Shown: piece after piece, positions 10,222-18,597 of the stretch
Layout: each line of letters opens with the position of its first letter
Position numbering within the stretch: position 1 is the first letter of the stretch
NCBI RefSeq assembly: GCF_016481275.1
Contig: NZ_JAEMNW010000003.1
Coordinates: 310,001 to 374,000 of the forward strand
Direction of reading: 5' to 3'
DNA from: Antrihabitans auranticaus
Lineage (GTDB): Bacteria > Actinomycetota > Actinomycetes > Mycobacteriales > Mycobacteriaceae
Length of the DNA stretch: 64,000 bases
Position numbers and translations under genes: made by a program
Notes under the pieces: model-generated
What the model was told of the DNA's origin: nothing
Seen by the model: only the letters and a program-made list of their open reading frames with translations
Databases searched by the model: none

Positions 10222-10818
10222 GTGACCGCACCGATGTACGTTCCGATGTTCTTCGTTCGTCAGCGCGTCACGCTGATGGTCAACCGGTACGAGATCAACG
10301 CCGCCAATCCTGACGGCACCGACGGTCCGCTCCTTGCGTTCGCCGAGCAGAAGCGCATGAAGTTGAGGGAAGAGATCAACTTCTACGCCGACGAAAGCAA
10401 GTCCCGTCTCGTTTTCGGCTTCAAAGCCAGGCAGACGCTCGATGCGCACGCAGAGCACGACGTATACGACGAATCCGGGCGTTCGCTCGGCTGGTTCAAG
10501 AAGGAATTCGGTGCGAGCCTGCTTCGGTCGACATGGCGACTCGGTGCCCCGAATCTGGCGGCCAAAGGCCAGGAACGACGTCCGGTCATCGCGATTCTGC
10601 GGCGAGTCTGGACGCTCATTCCCTACCTAGGGGATGTCTGGGTGCCTTTCGTTTTCCATTTCGATTTCGCCGACGACCAGACCGGTCAGCCGGTCCTGAT
10701 CAGCGAACGCAAGAAGGCAATTCGCGATCGGTACGTAATCAGCGTGCCCGACCAACGACTCGACTTCAGGGTCGCCGCATCGATGGCTGTCGCGCTCGAC
10801 GCACTGCAAAGTCGCTGA
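10222..10818 (+). CDS. LURP-one/scramblase-like (tubby-fold) protein
   Basis: 198 residues from GTG 10222 (ATG 10234 is a possible alternative). The sequence MYVPMFFVRQRVTLMVNRYEI, then FAEQKRMKLREEINFYAD and later LGWFKKEFGASLLRSTW, resembles LURP-one-related proteins, a phospholipid-scramblase-like beta-barrel fold with a central helix. No signal peptide is present. The function of bacterial members is not established. The gene directly precedes gluQ, with three bases between stop and start, so the two are likely cotranscribed. Confidence 0.65.
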   Translation: MTAPMYVPMFFVRQRVTLMVNRYEINAANPDGTDGPLLAFAEQKRMKLREEINFYADESKSRLVFGFKARQTLDAHAEHDVYDESGRSLGWFKKEFGASLLRSTWRLGAPNLAAKGQERRPVIAILRRVWTLIPYLGDVWVPFVFHFDFADDQTGQPVLISERKKAIRDRYVISVPDQRLDFRVAASMAVALDALQSR

Positions 10819-10821
10819 CGG

Positions 10822-11733
10822 TTGGACCCTGCAGGCCGATTCGCCCCCAGTCCGTCGGGCGATCTCCATCTGGGAAATCTACGAACCGCGCTGCTCGCGT
10901 ATTTGTTTGCGCGGTCGACCGGTCGGCGGTTCGTTCTGCGAATCGACGATCTGGATCGAGTCCGGCCCGGAGCTGCGGAACGTCAACTCGCGGACTTGCT
11001 CGCGCTGGGGTTGGAGTGGGATGGCGACGTCGTCCGGCAGTCGGAGCGCCAGGAAGCCTACACGGATGCAGTCGGCCGGCTTGCCGGCGCCGGACTGCTC
11101 TACGAATGCTATTGCACCAGAAGAGAAATCCAGCAGGCACCTGCAGCTCCCCACGCGCCTCAGGGTGCATACCCGGGGACGTGCCGCAACCTGACCGAGG
11201 CCGAACGTGCAGCCAAGCTCGCCGACGGACGGCCACCGGCGCTTCGGTTGCGGTCCAACGTCACGCATTTCACGATCGCCGACGTCCTGCATGGGAGCTA
11301 CACGGGCATCGTCGACGACCTCGTGCTACGGCGCAACGACGGCACTCCCGCGTACAACTTGACGGTCGTCGTCGATGACTACGATCAGGGCGTCGACCAG
11401 GTTGTTCGCGGCGACGACCTCCTGTCCTCGACGCCCCGCCAGGCGTATCTCGCGCATTTGCTCGGCTATGCGGCGCCGACGTATGCGCATGTCGCGCTGG
11501 CACTCAATGGCGACGGCAAGCGACTTGCCAAGCGCGACGGCGCCGTGACGCTCGCAGATCAGCGCGTGCTCGGCCGCAGTGCTGCTGCTGTTTTGCGGAT
11601 GCTTGTTTCTTCGCTCGGGCTCGAACCTGCTCCGCTAGCGGACCTGGCCGCGACTTTCGATCCACTGCGACTGCCGCGCGAACCGTGGGTTCTAGTCGAC
11701 GGTGCCGTACCTGACCAGGAACGTCACGACTGA
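10822..11733 (+). CDS. gluQ: Glutamyl-Q tRNA(Asp) synthetase
   Basis: 303 residues, the size expected for GluQ (YadB), a truncated GluRS paralogue lacking the anticodon-binding domain. It attaches glutamate to queuosine in the anticodon of tRNA-Asp. The HIGH-like motif is PSGDLHLGNLRTALLA and the KMSKS-like motif is GDGKRLAKRDG; CYCTRREI with the later YPGTC provides the zinc-site cysteines. The TTG start at 10822 is forced, because the previous gene ends in the same frame at 10818 and no other start fits upstream of the HLGN motif. Queuosine genes tgt and the transporter follow closely. The 3' end overlaps the convergent small membrane gene by 42 bases. Confidence 0.92.
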   Translation: MDPAGRFAPSPSGDLHLGNLRTALLAYLFARSTGRRFVLRIDDLDRVRPGAAERQLADLLALGLEWDGDVVRQSERQEAYTDAVGRLAGAGLLYECYCTRREIQQAPAAPHAPQGAYPGTCRNLTEAERAAKLADGRPPALRLRSNVTHFTIADVLHGSYTGIVDDLVLRRNDGTPAYNLTVVVDDYDQGVDQVVRGDDLLSSTPRQAYLAHLLGYAAPTYAHVALALNGDGKRLAKRDGAVTLADQRVLGRSAAAVLRMLVSSLGLEPAPLADLAATFDPLRLPREPWVLVDGAVPDQERHD

Positions 11734-11946
11734 CGCGACCCAGATCAGGAGCAAGACAGCACCGACGGCTATGCCGGCAGCTGCAAGGGTCTGGCCACCT
11801 CGCCGCCGCGCGACCACGCCGAGAACGATCGCGACGACAGCCGTAATCGGCACGAGAACGAACACCGGGAAGAACAGCACCAGCGTCACCGCCGACGCGA
11901 CCAGCGAAGCAATTGCCAGGCGGTTGGCGCTGTCCGAATTCGGCAT
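11692..11946 (-). CDS. Small two-TM membrane protein (DUF4190-like)
   Basis: 84 residues from ATG 11946. Two hydrophobic helices (LAIASLVASAVTLVLFFPVF and a C-terminal AAAGIAVGAVLLLIWVASVV) are separated by a short basic loop ARRRGGQTL, the pattern of DUF4190-type proteins. No further function can be given. It overlaps the end of gluQ by 42 bases in the convergent orientation. Confidence 0.7.
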   Translation of the reverse strand: MPNSDSANRLAIASLVASAVTLVLFFPVFVLVPITAVVAIVLGVVARRRGGQTLAAAGIAVGAVLLLIWVASVVTFLVRYGTVD

Positions 11947-12010
11947 ACCGCAGACAGTAAGACACCGGGCTGGCGAGCGTCGGCCGGACGGTACTGCTTT
12001 GATGTAGCCC

Positions 12011-12745
12011 GTGACCGACACGAAACAGCTCGACAACGACGCCGAACACGCAGCCTTTGCGCACGTGAGCCGGGGCTTCTATCCGACCATCGTCGCCCTG
12101 TTCACGGCCACGCTCATCATTTCCAATGTGTGCGCGTCGAAGGGGGTGCAGTTTCTTCAGGGTTTCGACTTCTCGATCGGTCCGGTGCACCTGCTGCCCA
12201 TCTCGACCGACGGTGCATTCTTCCTGTTCCCGCTGGCTTACATCCTCGGCGATATTCTCAGCGAGGTTTACGGCTTCCGGGCGACGCGGCGCGCGATCTA
12301 CCTCGGGTTCGGTTCGTTGCTACTCACGTCCCTGTGCTTCTGGATCGCTGTCGAGCTGCCGCCCGCGCAGTTCTACGAGAACCAGGAAGCGCTCACGACC
12401 GTGATCGGAGTGGTCCCCCGGCTCGTGCTGGCGGGTGTCCTGGCGTACTTCGTCGGTCAGTTGCTGAACTCACTCGTGCTGGTGCTGATCAAGCAGCGAA
12501 CCAAGGAGAAGCATCTGTGGGCGCGGCTCATCGGGTCCACAGTGGTCGGCGAGCTGGCGGACACCTTGATCTTCTGCTCGATCGCTGCCGGCGTCATCGG
12601 CATCACGACCTGGCGTGATTTCGTGAACTACGTAATCTTCGGCTTCGTGTGGAAGACGTTGATCGAGGTCGTGGTCATGCCCGTGACCTACGTGGTGATC
12701 GGGCTGATCAAGCGCAACGAGCCAACCTATACTCAGCGCTTGTAG
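12011..12745 (+). CDS. Queuosine precursor transporter (YhhQ/DUF165 family)
   Basis: 244 residues with about six membrane helices. ISNVCASKG, then DGAFFLFPLAYILGDILSEVYG (family hallmark around the Asp and Glu of the ILGDILSEVYG segment) and the late FGFVWKTLIEVV identify the YhhQ/QPTR family, which imports queuine, preQ0 or preQ1. With Tgt directly downstream on the other strand and gluQ upstream, this makes a queuosine salvage locus. The GTG start at 12011 begins MTDTKQLDND. The 3' end overlaps tgt by 13 bases in convergent orientation. Confidence 0.9.
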   Translation: MTDTKQLDNDAEHAAFAHVSRGFYPTIVALFTATLIISNVCASKGVQFLQGFDFSIGPVHLLPISTDGAFFLFPLAYILGDILSEVYGFRATRRAIYLGFGSLLLTSLCFWIAVELPPAQFYENQEALTTVIGVVPRLVLAGVLAYFVGQLLNSLVLVLIKQRTKEKHLWARLIGSTVVGELADTLIFCSIAAGVIGITTWRDFVNYVIFGFVWKTLIEVVVMPVTYVVIGLIKRNEPTYTQRL

Positions 12746-13962
12746 AACTCCGCCATAGTCTGCTTGCGGAGGTCGTCGAACCAGCCACCGTCGATGCTCT
12801 CGCGGATCCGGTCGACGAGGCGAATTGTGAAGCGCTCGTTGTGAATTGTGCAGAGCGTGGACGCCAGCATCTCCTTCGCCTTGAACAGGTGGTGCAAGTA
12901 TGCCCGGGTGTAGTGGGCGCAGGTGTAGCAATCGCACTGGTCGTCGATCGGTGTGAAATCACGACGGAACCGACTGGTGTCGATGTTGAAACGGCCGGTC
13001 GGTGAGTAGATGGCGGCATTTCGGGCGACACGTGACGGATTGACGCAGTCGAAGGTGTCGGCGCCGTTTTCGACTGCGACGAACAGGTCGTCGGGTTCGC
13101 TGATGCCGAGCATGTGGCGCGGCTTGTCGGCAGGCAGTTCGTCGGAACACCAGCCGACGATGGTGCCGAGGTTGTGCTTCTCGAGCGCTCCCCCGATGCC
13201 GAACCCGTCGAAGCCTCGACCGCTCGGACCGGTCGACTCGGCGAGACCCTTGCTCGCCTGCCGTCTGAGGTCCTCGTACTGCGCGCCCTGCACAACGCCG
13301 AAGAGCGCCTGGTACGGGCGATGCGAGCGCTCTCCAGTCAGTCGCTCGTGCTCGGCCAGACAGCGCAGGGCCCACGCCTGCGTGCGGTCAACCGAACGTT
13401 CCTGGTAGCCGCGCGTATTCAGCAGCGTGGTCAGTTCGTCGAACGCGAAAATGATGTCGGCACCGAGTCGGTGCTGGATCTGCATCGAGATTTCGGGGGT
13501 GAACCGGTGCCGCGACCCGTCGAGATGCGACTTGAAGGTGACGCCGTCGTCGTCGACGGTCGCGAGCCTTTCCTTGCCTGCGGCGATGACGTCGTCGGAT
13601 TGCACGCCGACAGCCTCCATCGCGAGCACTTTCTTGAACCCGACTCCGAGCGACATCACCTGAAATCCGCCGCTGTCGGTGAAGGTGGGGCCAGGCCAGT
13701 TCATGAACTTGCCGAGGCCGCCCGCCTCATCGATGATGTCGGACCCTGGTTGCAGGTACAGGTGATAGGCGTTGGCCAGAACCGCTTGCGCACCAAGCTC
13801 TTTCACTGCTTCCGGCAGCACGGCCTTGACCGTCGCCTTGGTGCCGACCGGGACGAAAGCGGGGGTACGAATTTCTCCGTGCGGGGTCGTGAGAACGCCC
13901 GTACGACCGTGTTTGCCGGCAATTTCCGAGCCGATCTCGAAAAGCGCGGAGGGTTCGCTCAC
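12733..13962 (-). CDS. tgt: tRNA-guanine transglycosylase
   Basis: 409 residues. It exchanges guanine 34 for queuine or a precursor in GUN-anticodon tRNAs. GGFQVMSLG and FDELTTLL are the substrate-side motifs (general acid/base and nucleophile-adjacent regions), GVVQGAQYEDLR is the conserved VQGG-like segment, and CDCYTCAHYTRAYLHHL with the later CTIHN supplies the Cys3His zinc site. The segment FDCVNPSRVARNAAIY replaces the more usual VMPTRNARNG, probably a lineage variant. Start GTG 13962 overlaps the stop of the ABC gene upstream (GTGA). Adjacent YhhQ-type transporter and gluQ suggest salvage rather than de novo synthesis; no queCDEF genes are seen here. Confidence 0.93.
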   Translation of the reverse strand: MSEPSALFEIGSEIAGKHGRTGVLTTPHGEIRTPAFVPVGTKATVKAVLPEAVKELGAQAVLANAYHLYLQPGSDIIDEAGGLGKFMNWPGPTFTDSGGFQVMSLGVGFKKVLAMEAVGVQSDDVIAAGKERLATVDDDGVTFKSHLDGSRHRFTPEISMQIQHRLGADIIFAFDELTTLLNTRGYQERSVDRTQAWALRCLAEHERLTGERSHRPYQALFGVVQGAQYEDLRRQASKGLAESTGPSGRGFDGFGIGGALEKHNLGTIVGWCSDELPADKPRHMLGISEPDDLFVAVENGADTFDCVNPSRVARNAAIYSPTGRFNIDTSRFRRDFTPIDDQCDCYTCAHYTRAYLHHLFKAKEMLASTLCTIHNERFTIRLVDRIRESIDGGWFDDLRKQTMAEFYKR

Positions 13963-15878
13963 AGGCGGGATGCGCCTTCGAATTGGCTGTTGTAGAGCTC
14001 GTAGTACGCCCCACGTGTAGCTAGCAAACGGTCGTGCGTGCCTTGTTCGACGATGCGCCCGTTCTCCATCACCAGGATGACGTCCGCATCGCGGATCGTC
14101 GAGAGCCTGTGCGCGATAACGAAACTCGTGCGGTCGCTGCGCAGTGCCGCGGTCGCGTGCTGAACGAGCGACTCGGTACGCGTATCGACGGAGCTGGTTG
14201 CCTCGTCGAGGATCAGGATCGACGGTTTGGCAAGGAACGCTCGCGCGATCGTGATCAGCTGCTTCTCGCCGGCGCTCACGCCGCCGCCCTCTTCGTCGAT
14301 CTTCGTGTCGTAGCCGTCGGACAGCGAGTGCACGAAGCGGTCGACATACGCCGCCCTCGCGGCTTCGTGGATCTCTTCGTCGGTGGCCATCGGATTGCCG
14401 TACGCGATGTTTTCCTTGATAGTGCCGCCGAATAACCAGGTGTCCTGCAGGACCATGCCGATACGGGCACGCAGGTGGTCCCGGCTCATCGCGGACGTGT
14501 CGACGCCGTCGATCGTGATGTGGCCCGAATCCACTTCGTAGAACCGCATGATCAGGTTCACGAGTGTGGTTTTTCCGGCACCCGTCGGTCCGACGATTGC
14601 GACGACCTGGCCGGGTTCGGCGACGAACGACAGGTGGTCGATGAGCGGTTCGTCTTTCGCGTACCGGAACGAGACGTTCTGGAACTCAACATGTCCGCGA
14701 TCGGCGGGCGGGCGTTGTTCCTCGGCTGGGTCCGGCGACTGCTCCGGCGCATCGAGGACTTCGAAGATGCGTTCCGCCGATGCGACTCCGGACTGCAGCA
14801 GGTTGATCATCGCCGCAATCTGGGTGAGCGGCTGAGTGAACTGACGCGAGTATTGAATGAAGGCCTGGACCTCGCCGAGGCTCAACGTTCCCGACGCAAC
14901 CCGCAACCCGCCGACAACCGCGATGAGGACGTAGTTCAGGTTTCCCAGGAACATCATCATCGGCATGATCATCCCGGAGATGAACTGCGCCTTGAAGCTC
15001 GACTGATAGAGGTCTTCGTTGCGCTTGTCGAACTCCGCTTCGACTTCAGCGTTGCGCCCGAAAGCTTTGACCAGCTCGTGACCGGTGTACGCCTCTTCCA
15101 CCTGAGCGTTGACCATGCCCGTGTATTTCCACTGATCGACGAAGTGCGGTTTGGACCGCTTCGCGATCGTTGCCGTGACATAGATCGCGGCGGGCACCGT
15201 GACCAGCGCGATGAGCGCTAGCAGCGGGGAGATCCACAGCATCATGATCAGAATGCCGACGACGGAAAGCGTCGACGACAACAGCTGGCTCATCGTCTGC
15301 TGCAGGCTTTGCGCGATGTTGTCGACGTCGTTGGTGACGCGGCTGAGTAGGTCGCCGCGCGCGTTCGCATCGAAATAGCTCAGCGGCAACCGGTGAATCT
15401 TGTCTTCCACATCGTTGCGGAGCCGCTTGACGGTCCGCTGAATGACGAAGTTGAGCAGATAAGACCCACCCCACAGGAACACAGCCGAACCGATGAAGAC
15501 GAGCAGCACCACCATGAGCACATGCGAAACGGCGGTGAAATCGACACCCTTACCGGGCACGACCGCCATTCCGGAAAGCATGTCGGCGACTCGGTCGTTA
15601 CCCACTGCGCGCAGATGGGCGATGGCCTCTTCCTTGGTCGCGCCATTCGCCGGATCGAGGTTCTTGCCGACCACACCGTCGAAGATCAGGTTGGTGGCCT
15701 TGCCGAGAATGCTTGGACCGAGGACGGAGAGCACTACGCTCGCAATGGCCAGGGAAATGATGATCGAGATCAGCACACGTTCCGGCGCGAGGCGGCCGAT
15801 CAGACGCTTCAAGGACGGTCCGAAAGCCTTGGGCTTCGTCCCGGGCGCTCCCGGCGTCGGCATTCCGGGGCGAGTCAT
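13959..15878 (-). CDS. ABC exporter half-transporter, catalytically complete subunit
   Basis: 639 residues: N-terminal six-helix membrane domain and C-terminal ATPase. Walker A is GPTGAGKTT, the signature loop VSAGEKQL, Walker B with catalytic Glu ILILDEATSSVD, and H-loop IAHRLST. About 45 cytoplasmic residues and a large exofacial insert (KNLDPANGATKEEAIAHLRAV...) between helices 1 and 2 are notable. ATG 15878 overlaps the partner stop (ATGA). With the next gene it forms a heterodimeric exporter like Rv1273c/Rv1272c or BmrCD, probably exporting lipids or drugs. Confidence 0.9.
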   Translation of the reverse strand: MTRPGMPTPGAPGTKPKAFGPSLKRLIGRLAPERVLISIIISLAIASVVLSVLGPSILGKATNLIFDGVVGKNLDPANGATKEEAIAHLRAVGNDRVADMLSGMAVVPGKGVDFTAVSHVLMVVLLVFIGSAVFLWGGSYLLNFVIQRTVKRLRNDVEDKIHRLPLSYFDANARGDLLSRVTNDVDNIAQSLQQTMSQLLSSTLSVVGILIMMLWISPLLALIALVTVPAAIYVTATIAKRSKPHFVDQWKYTGMVNAQVEEAYTGHELVKAFGRNAEVEAEFDKRNEDLYQSSFKAQFISGMIMPMMMFLGNLNYVLIAVVGGLRVASGTLSLGEVQAFIQYSRQFTQPLTQIAAMINLLQSGVASAERIFEVLDAPEQSPDPAEEQRPPADRGHVEFQNVSFRYAKDEPLIDHLSFVAEPGQVVAIVGPTGAGKTTLVNLIMRFYEVDSGHITIDGVDTSAMSRDHLRARIGMVLQDTWLFGGTIKENIAYGNPMATDEEIHEAARAAYVDRFVHSLSDGYDTKIDEEGGGVSAGEKQLITIARAFLAKPSILILDEATSSVDTRTESLVQHATAALRSDRTSFVIAHRLSTIRDADVILVMENGRIVEQGTHDRLLATRGAYYELYNSQFEGASRL

Positions 15879-17608
15879 GCGATCCCCTCGACCGCAAGTT
15901 GGGAGTCGACGATTTCCGCGTAGCACGGACAATCGACGAGCAGTTTCTCGTGCCGTCCGTTACCGACGATGGCTCCGTCCTCGATGACGATGATTCGATC
16001 GGCGTCCCTGATTGTCGACACCCTCTGCGCGACGATGATCACCGTCGACTGCTCGGTCACGGACCGCAGGGCTTCGCGCAACCGGGCATCCGTAGCGAGG
16101 TCCAGTGCCGAGAACGAGTCGTCGAAAAGGTAGATGGCCGGTCGCTTTACCAGGACCCGAGCGATTTGAAGTCGTTGACGCTGCCCGCCCGAGACCGTGG
16201 TACCGCCTTGCGCCACCGGCGTATCGAGCCCCTCCGGCATGCTGCGTACGAAGTCTGCGGCCTGCGCAATCTCGAGGCAGCGCCACAACTCGTCGTCGGT
16301 CGCGTCCGGATTTCCGTAGCGCAGGTTGCTCGCGATGGTGCCCGAGAACAGATACGCCCGCTGCGGCACCAGACCGATCTGCGAGCGAAGAAGTTCTGGG
16401 TCCAGATTGCGAACATCGGTGTCACCGACGTAGACGGCACCCTCGGTCACGTCGATCAGCCGCGGGATCAAATTGAGCAGTGTCGACTTGCCGGAGCCGG
16501 TCGCACCGATGATCGCGGTCGTTTCGCCTGGTTGCGCACGGAAGGTGATGTCCTTCAACACCGGCTCGTCGGCACCCGGATAGGCGTACTCGGCGAGGGC
16601 GAATTCGACGAAACCCGGGTGCGCTCCGAACGGCTCAGGATTGCGGGGAGCAACCACCGTCGTTGCTGTCTCGAGAACTTCGGTGATTCGCTCTGCACAC
16701 ACCGACGCGCGCGGCACCATCATCGCCATGAAGGACGCCATCATGACCGACATCAGGATCTGCATGATGTAGGACAGCATCGCCGTCAGCGACCCGATTT
16801 GCATCGAACCGGAATCGACAGCATGACCGCCGAACCAGATCACCGCGACGCTGGTCACGTTGCTGATCAGTAACACTGCCGGGAACATCAGTGCAAGAAG
16901 CTTGCCGACGCTGATCGCCTGATCCGTGAGTTCTGTGTTCGCAACCCCGAAGCGCCACGCTTCGTTCCGCTCGCGGACGAATGCACGCACGACGCGAATA
17001 CCGGTGATCTGTTCACGCAGAACACGATTGACGCCATCGATCTTCGTCTGCATCGCACGAAATCCCGGAACCATCCGCACGATGATGAACCCCATCGACA
17101 ACCCGAGCGCCGGCACGGCAACAAGCAGAATCCACGACAGCCCGAAATCCTCCCGCAGGGCCATTACGATTCCGCCGACGCACATGATCGGGGCCATCAC
17201 CATGATCGTCGCGCTCATGACTACGAGTAACTGCACCTGCTGAACGTCGTTCGTCGTTCGCGTGATCAACGAGGGTGCACCGAAGTGCCCGACCTCACGC
17301 CCGGAAAACGACCCGACCTTGTGCAGGATCGCACTGCGCATGTCGCGGCCCGCGGCCATCGCAGCTTGAGCGCCGTAGTACACGGAGCCGATGGCGCACA
17401 CGATCTGAACGCACGTGACGGCCAGCATCTTCAGACCCGTGGTCCAGATGTAGCCGATATCGCCGACCGTCACCCCGTAGTCGATGATGTCGGCATTCAG
17501 ACTCGGCAGATACAACGCCGCGATAACCGAAATCAGTTGGAGGACAACGACCCCTACCAGTTGATTCCGGTAAGGGTAAGAATAGGTTCGCAGCAGACTG
17601 ATCAACAT
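15875..17608 (-). CDS. ABC exporter half-transporter, subunit with degenerate catalytic site
   Basis: 577 residues, same architecture as its partner. Walker A is GATGSGKST and the signature VSGGQRQRL is canonical, but Walker B ends IYLFDDSFSALD, with Asp where the catalytic Glu should be, and the H-loop reads VAQRVST with Gln for His. This marks the degenerate ATP site typical of heterodimeric exporters. Start ATG 17608. The gene is first of a two-gene exporter unit that runs on into tgt by overlapping stops and starts, and it follows the sortase operon after a 72-base gap. Confidence 0.9.
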   Translation of the reverse strand: MLISLLRTYSYPYRNQLVGVVVLQLISVIAALYLPSLNADIIDYGVTVGDIGYIWTTGLKMLAVTCVQIVCAIGSVYYGAQAAMAAGRDMRSAILHKVGSFSGREVGHFGAPSLITRTTNDVQQVQLLVVMSATIMVMAPIMCVGGIVMALREDFGLSWILLVAVPALGLSMGFIIVRMVPGFRAMQTKIDGVNRVLREQITGIRVVRAFVRERNEAWRFGVANTELTDQAISVGKLLALMFPAVLLISNVTSVAVIWFGGHAVDSGSMQIGSLTAMLSYIMQILMSVMMASFMAMMVPRASVCAERITEVLETATTVVAPRNPEPFGAHPGFVEFALAEYAYPGADEPVLKDITFRAQPGETTAIIGATGSGKSTLLNLIPRLIDVTEGAVYVGDTDVRNLDPELLRSQIGLVPQRAYLFSGTIASNLRYGNPDATDDELWRCLEIAQAADFVRSMPEGLDTPVAQGGTTVSGGQRQRLQIARVLVKRPAIYLFDDSFSALDLATDARLREALRSVTEQSTVIIVAQRVSTIRDADRIIVIEDGAIVGNGRHEKLLVDCPCYAEIVDSQLAVEGIA

Positions 17609-17680
17609 ACTGCTCGCAGGCTACCGGTAACCACCGACAGGTGTCGCCACCATATCCGCCGTGCCTGATTCGTCCGAAAC

Positions 17681-17839
17681 TTATCGATCGACCGTCACGT
17701 TGTCGAACGGCATCAACCCGTCGACATACGGGAACACGAACAGGAACAACAACGCGGCGATACCGAGGAACAACACGAGGAAGGTCGCCGACTTCACAGC
17801 CGGCCCACCGGGGATCACCCGCCACAACCATGCGTACAT
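17681..17839 (-). CDS. 52-residue single-pass membrane protein at end of sortase operon
   Basis: From ATG 17839 (overlapping the sortase stop as ATGA) the protein reads MYAWLWRVIPGG, one hydrophobic helix (KSATFLVLFLGIAALLFLFVFP) and a short acidic tail (DGLMPFDNVTVDR). Small proteins with this WLWR-IPGG opening are commonly found next to class E sortases in mycobacteria-related genomes (from memory, not searched). It may assist the sortase or its substrate in the membrane. A longer upstream start at 17884 is rejected because it would overlap the sortase C-terminus and lacks an RBS. Confidence 0.72.
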   Translation of the reverse strand: MYAWLWRVIPGGPAVKSATFLVLFLGIAALLFLFVFPYVDGLMPFDNVTVDR

Positions 17840-18591
17840 CAGGCGTCCCTCATAGCAGGTGGCAAGCCGTCCGACTTCGGCCATGCCTGGCCGTCCAATT
17901 CGGCGTGAATGATCATGCGCTCCAACGACAAATAGCGTTCCTGACAGGTCGTCAGCGTGAGCAAACGCCGGTGCGGCGCAACGCCCGGCTCACCTGGAAC
18001 AGGATTGACGACCGTTGTCTGCGACGCATCGACGATCTGCCGGCCGACCAGGCCATCGACACCCGGCACCGTCGGATCGCCGCTGTCGACGTCGCCCAGC
18101 ACTCGATAGACGAAGTAACTGTCCCGCGTCTCGATGATGATCGCGTCGCCGGCCTTCAGGCGGTCGACGTCGTCGAACGGTGAGCCCTTACCGCCTCGAT
18201 GGCCCGCCACTGCGAAGTTGCCGACCTCGCCGGGCAAAGCGCTGCTGACGTAGTGCCCGGGCCCGTCGTCGAGCGCCTCCCTGGTGGTGCCTTCGACGAT
18301 CACCCGCACATAGTCGTCGCCGAGCCTCGGCATCCGGATCAACGCGATACCCGCCCCGATATCGACCTTCGGAAACTGGTCTCCCGAATGCGGTGCAATG
18401 GGATCGTCGCCGCGTTCCCATTGCGCCGTAAGGGCATTCGTCAGCTCGCGTTGCTTGTACTGGTTGATCAAGTCCGTCACCCACAGCTCGTACACGACGA
18501 ACAGCAGGAGTACGACGCTGACCGTGACGAACAGCTCACCGATACCTCTGGCGACCGTACGAACCCTGTCGCCCCACGAGTGCGCAGTCAT
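17839..18591 (-). CDS. Class E sortase
   Basis: 250 residues with an N-terminal membrane anchor (LFVTVSVVLLLFVVYELWV, about residues 20-38) and an extracytoplasmic catalytic domain. The catalytic His is in VAGHRGGKG, the Cys in LLTLTTCQERY with Arg nearby, as required for transpeptidation. Class E enzymes cleave LAxTG or LPxTG-type signals and join the protein to the cell wall. An obvious substrate is encoded at the head of the same operon: the 1697-residue protein ending in LPTTG, a hydrophobic helix and RRRSQR. Start ATG 18591 follows the HTTM stop by six bases. Confidence 0.93.
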   Translation of the reverse strand: MTAHSWGDRVRTVARGIGELFVTVSVVLLLFVVYELWVTDLINQYKQRELTNALTAQWERGDDPIAPHSGDQFPKVDIGAGIALIRMPRLGDDYVRVIVEGTTREALDDGPGHYVSSALPGEVGNFAVAGHRGGKGSPFDDVDRLKAGDAIIIETRDSYFVYRVLGDVDSGDPTVPGVDGLVGRQIVDASQTTVVNPVPGEPGVAPHRRLLTLTTCQERYLSLERMIIHAELDGQAWPKSDGLPPAMRDA

Positions 18592-18597
18592 TGCGGA

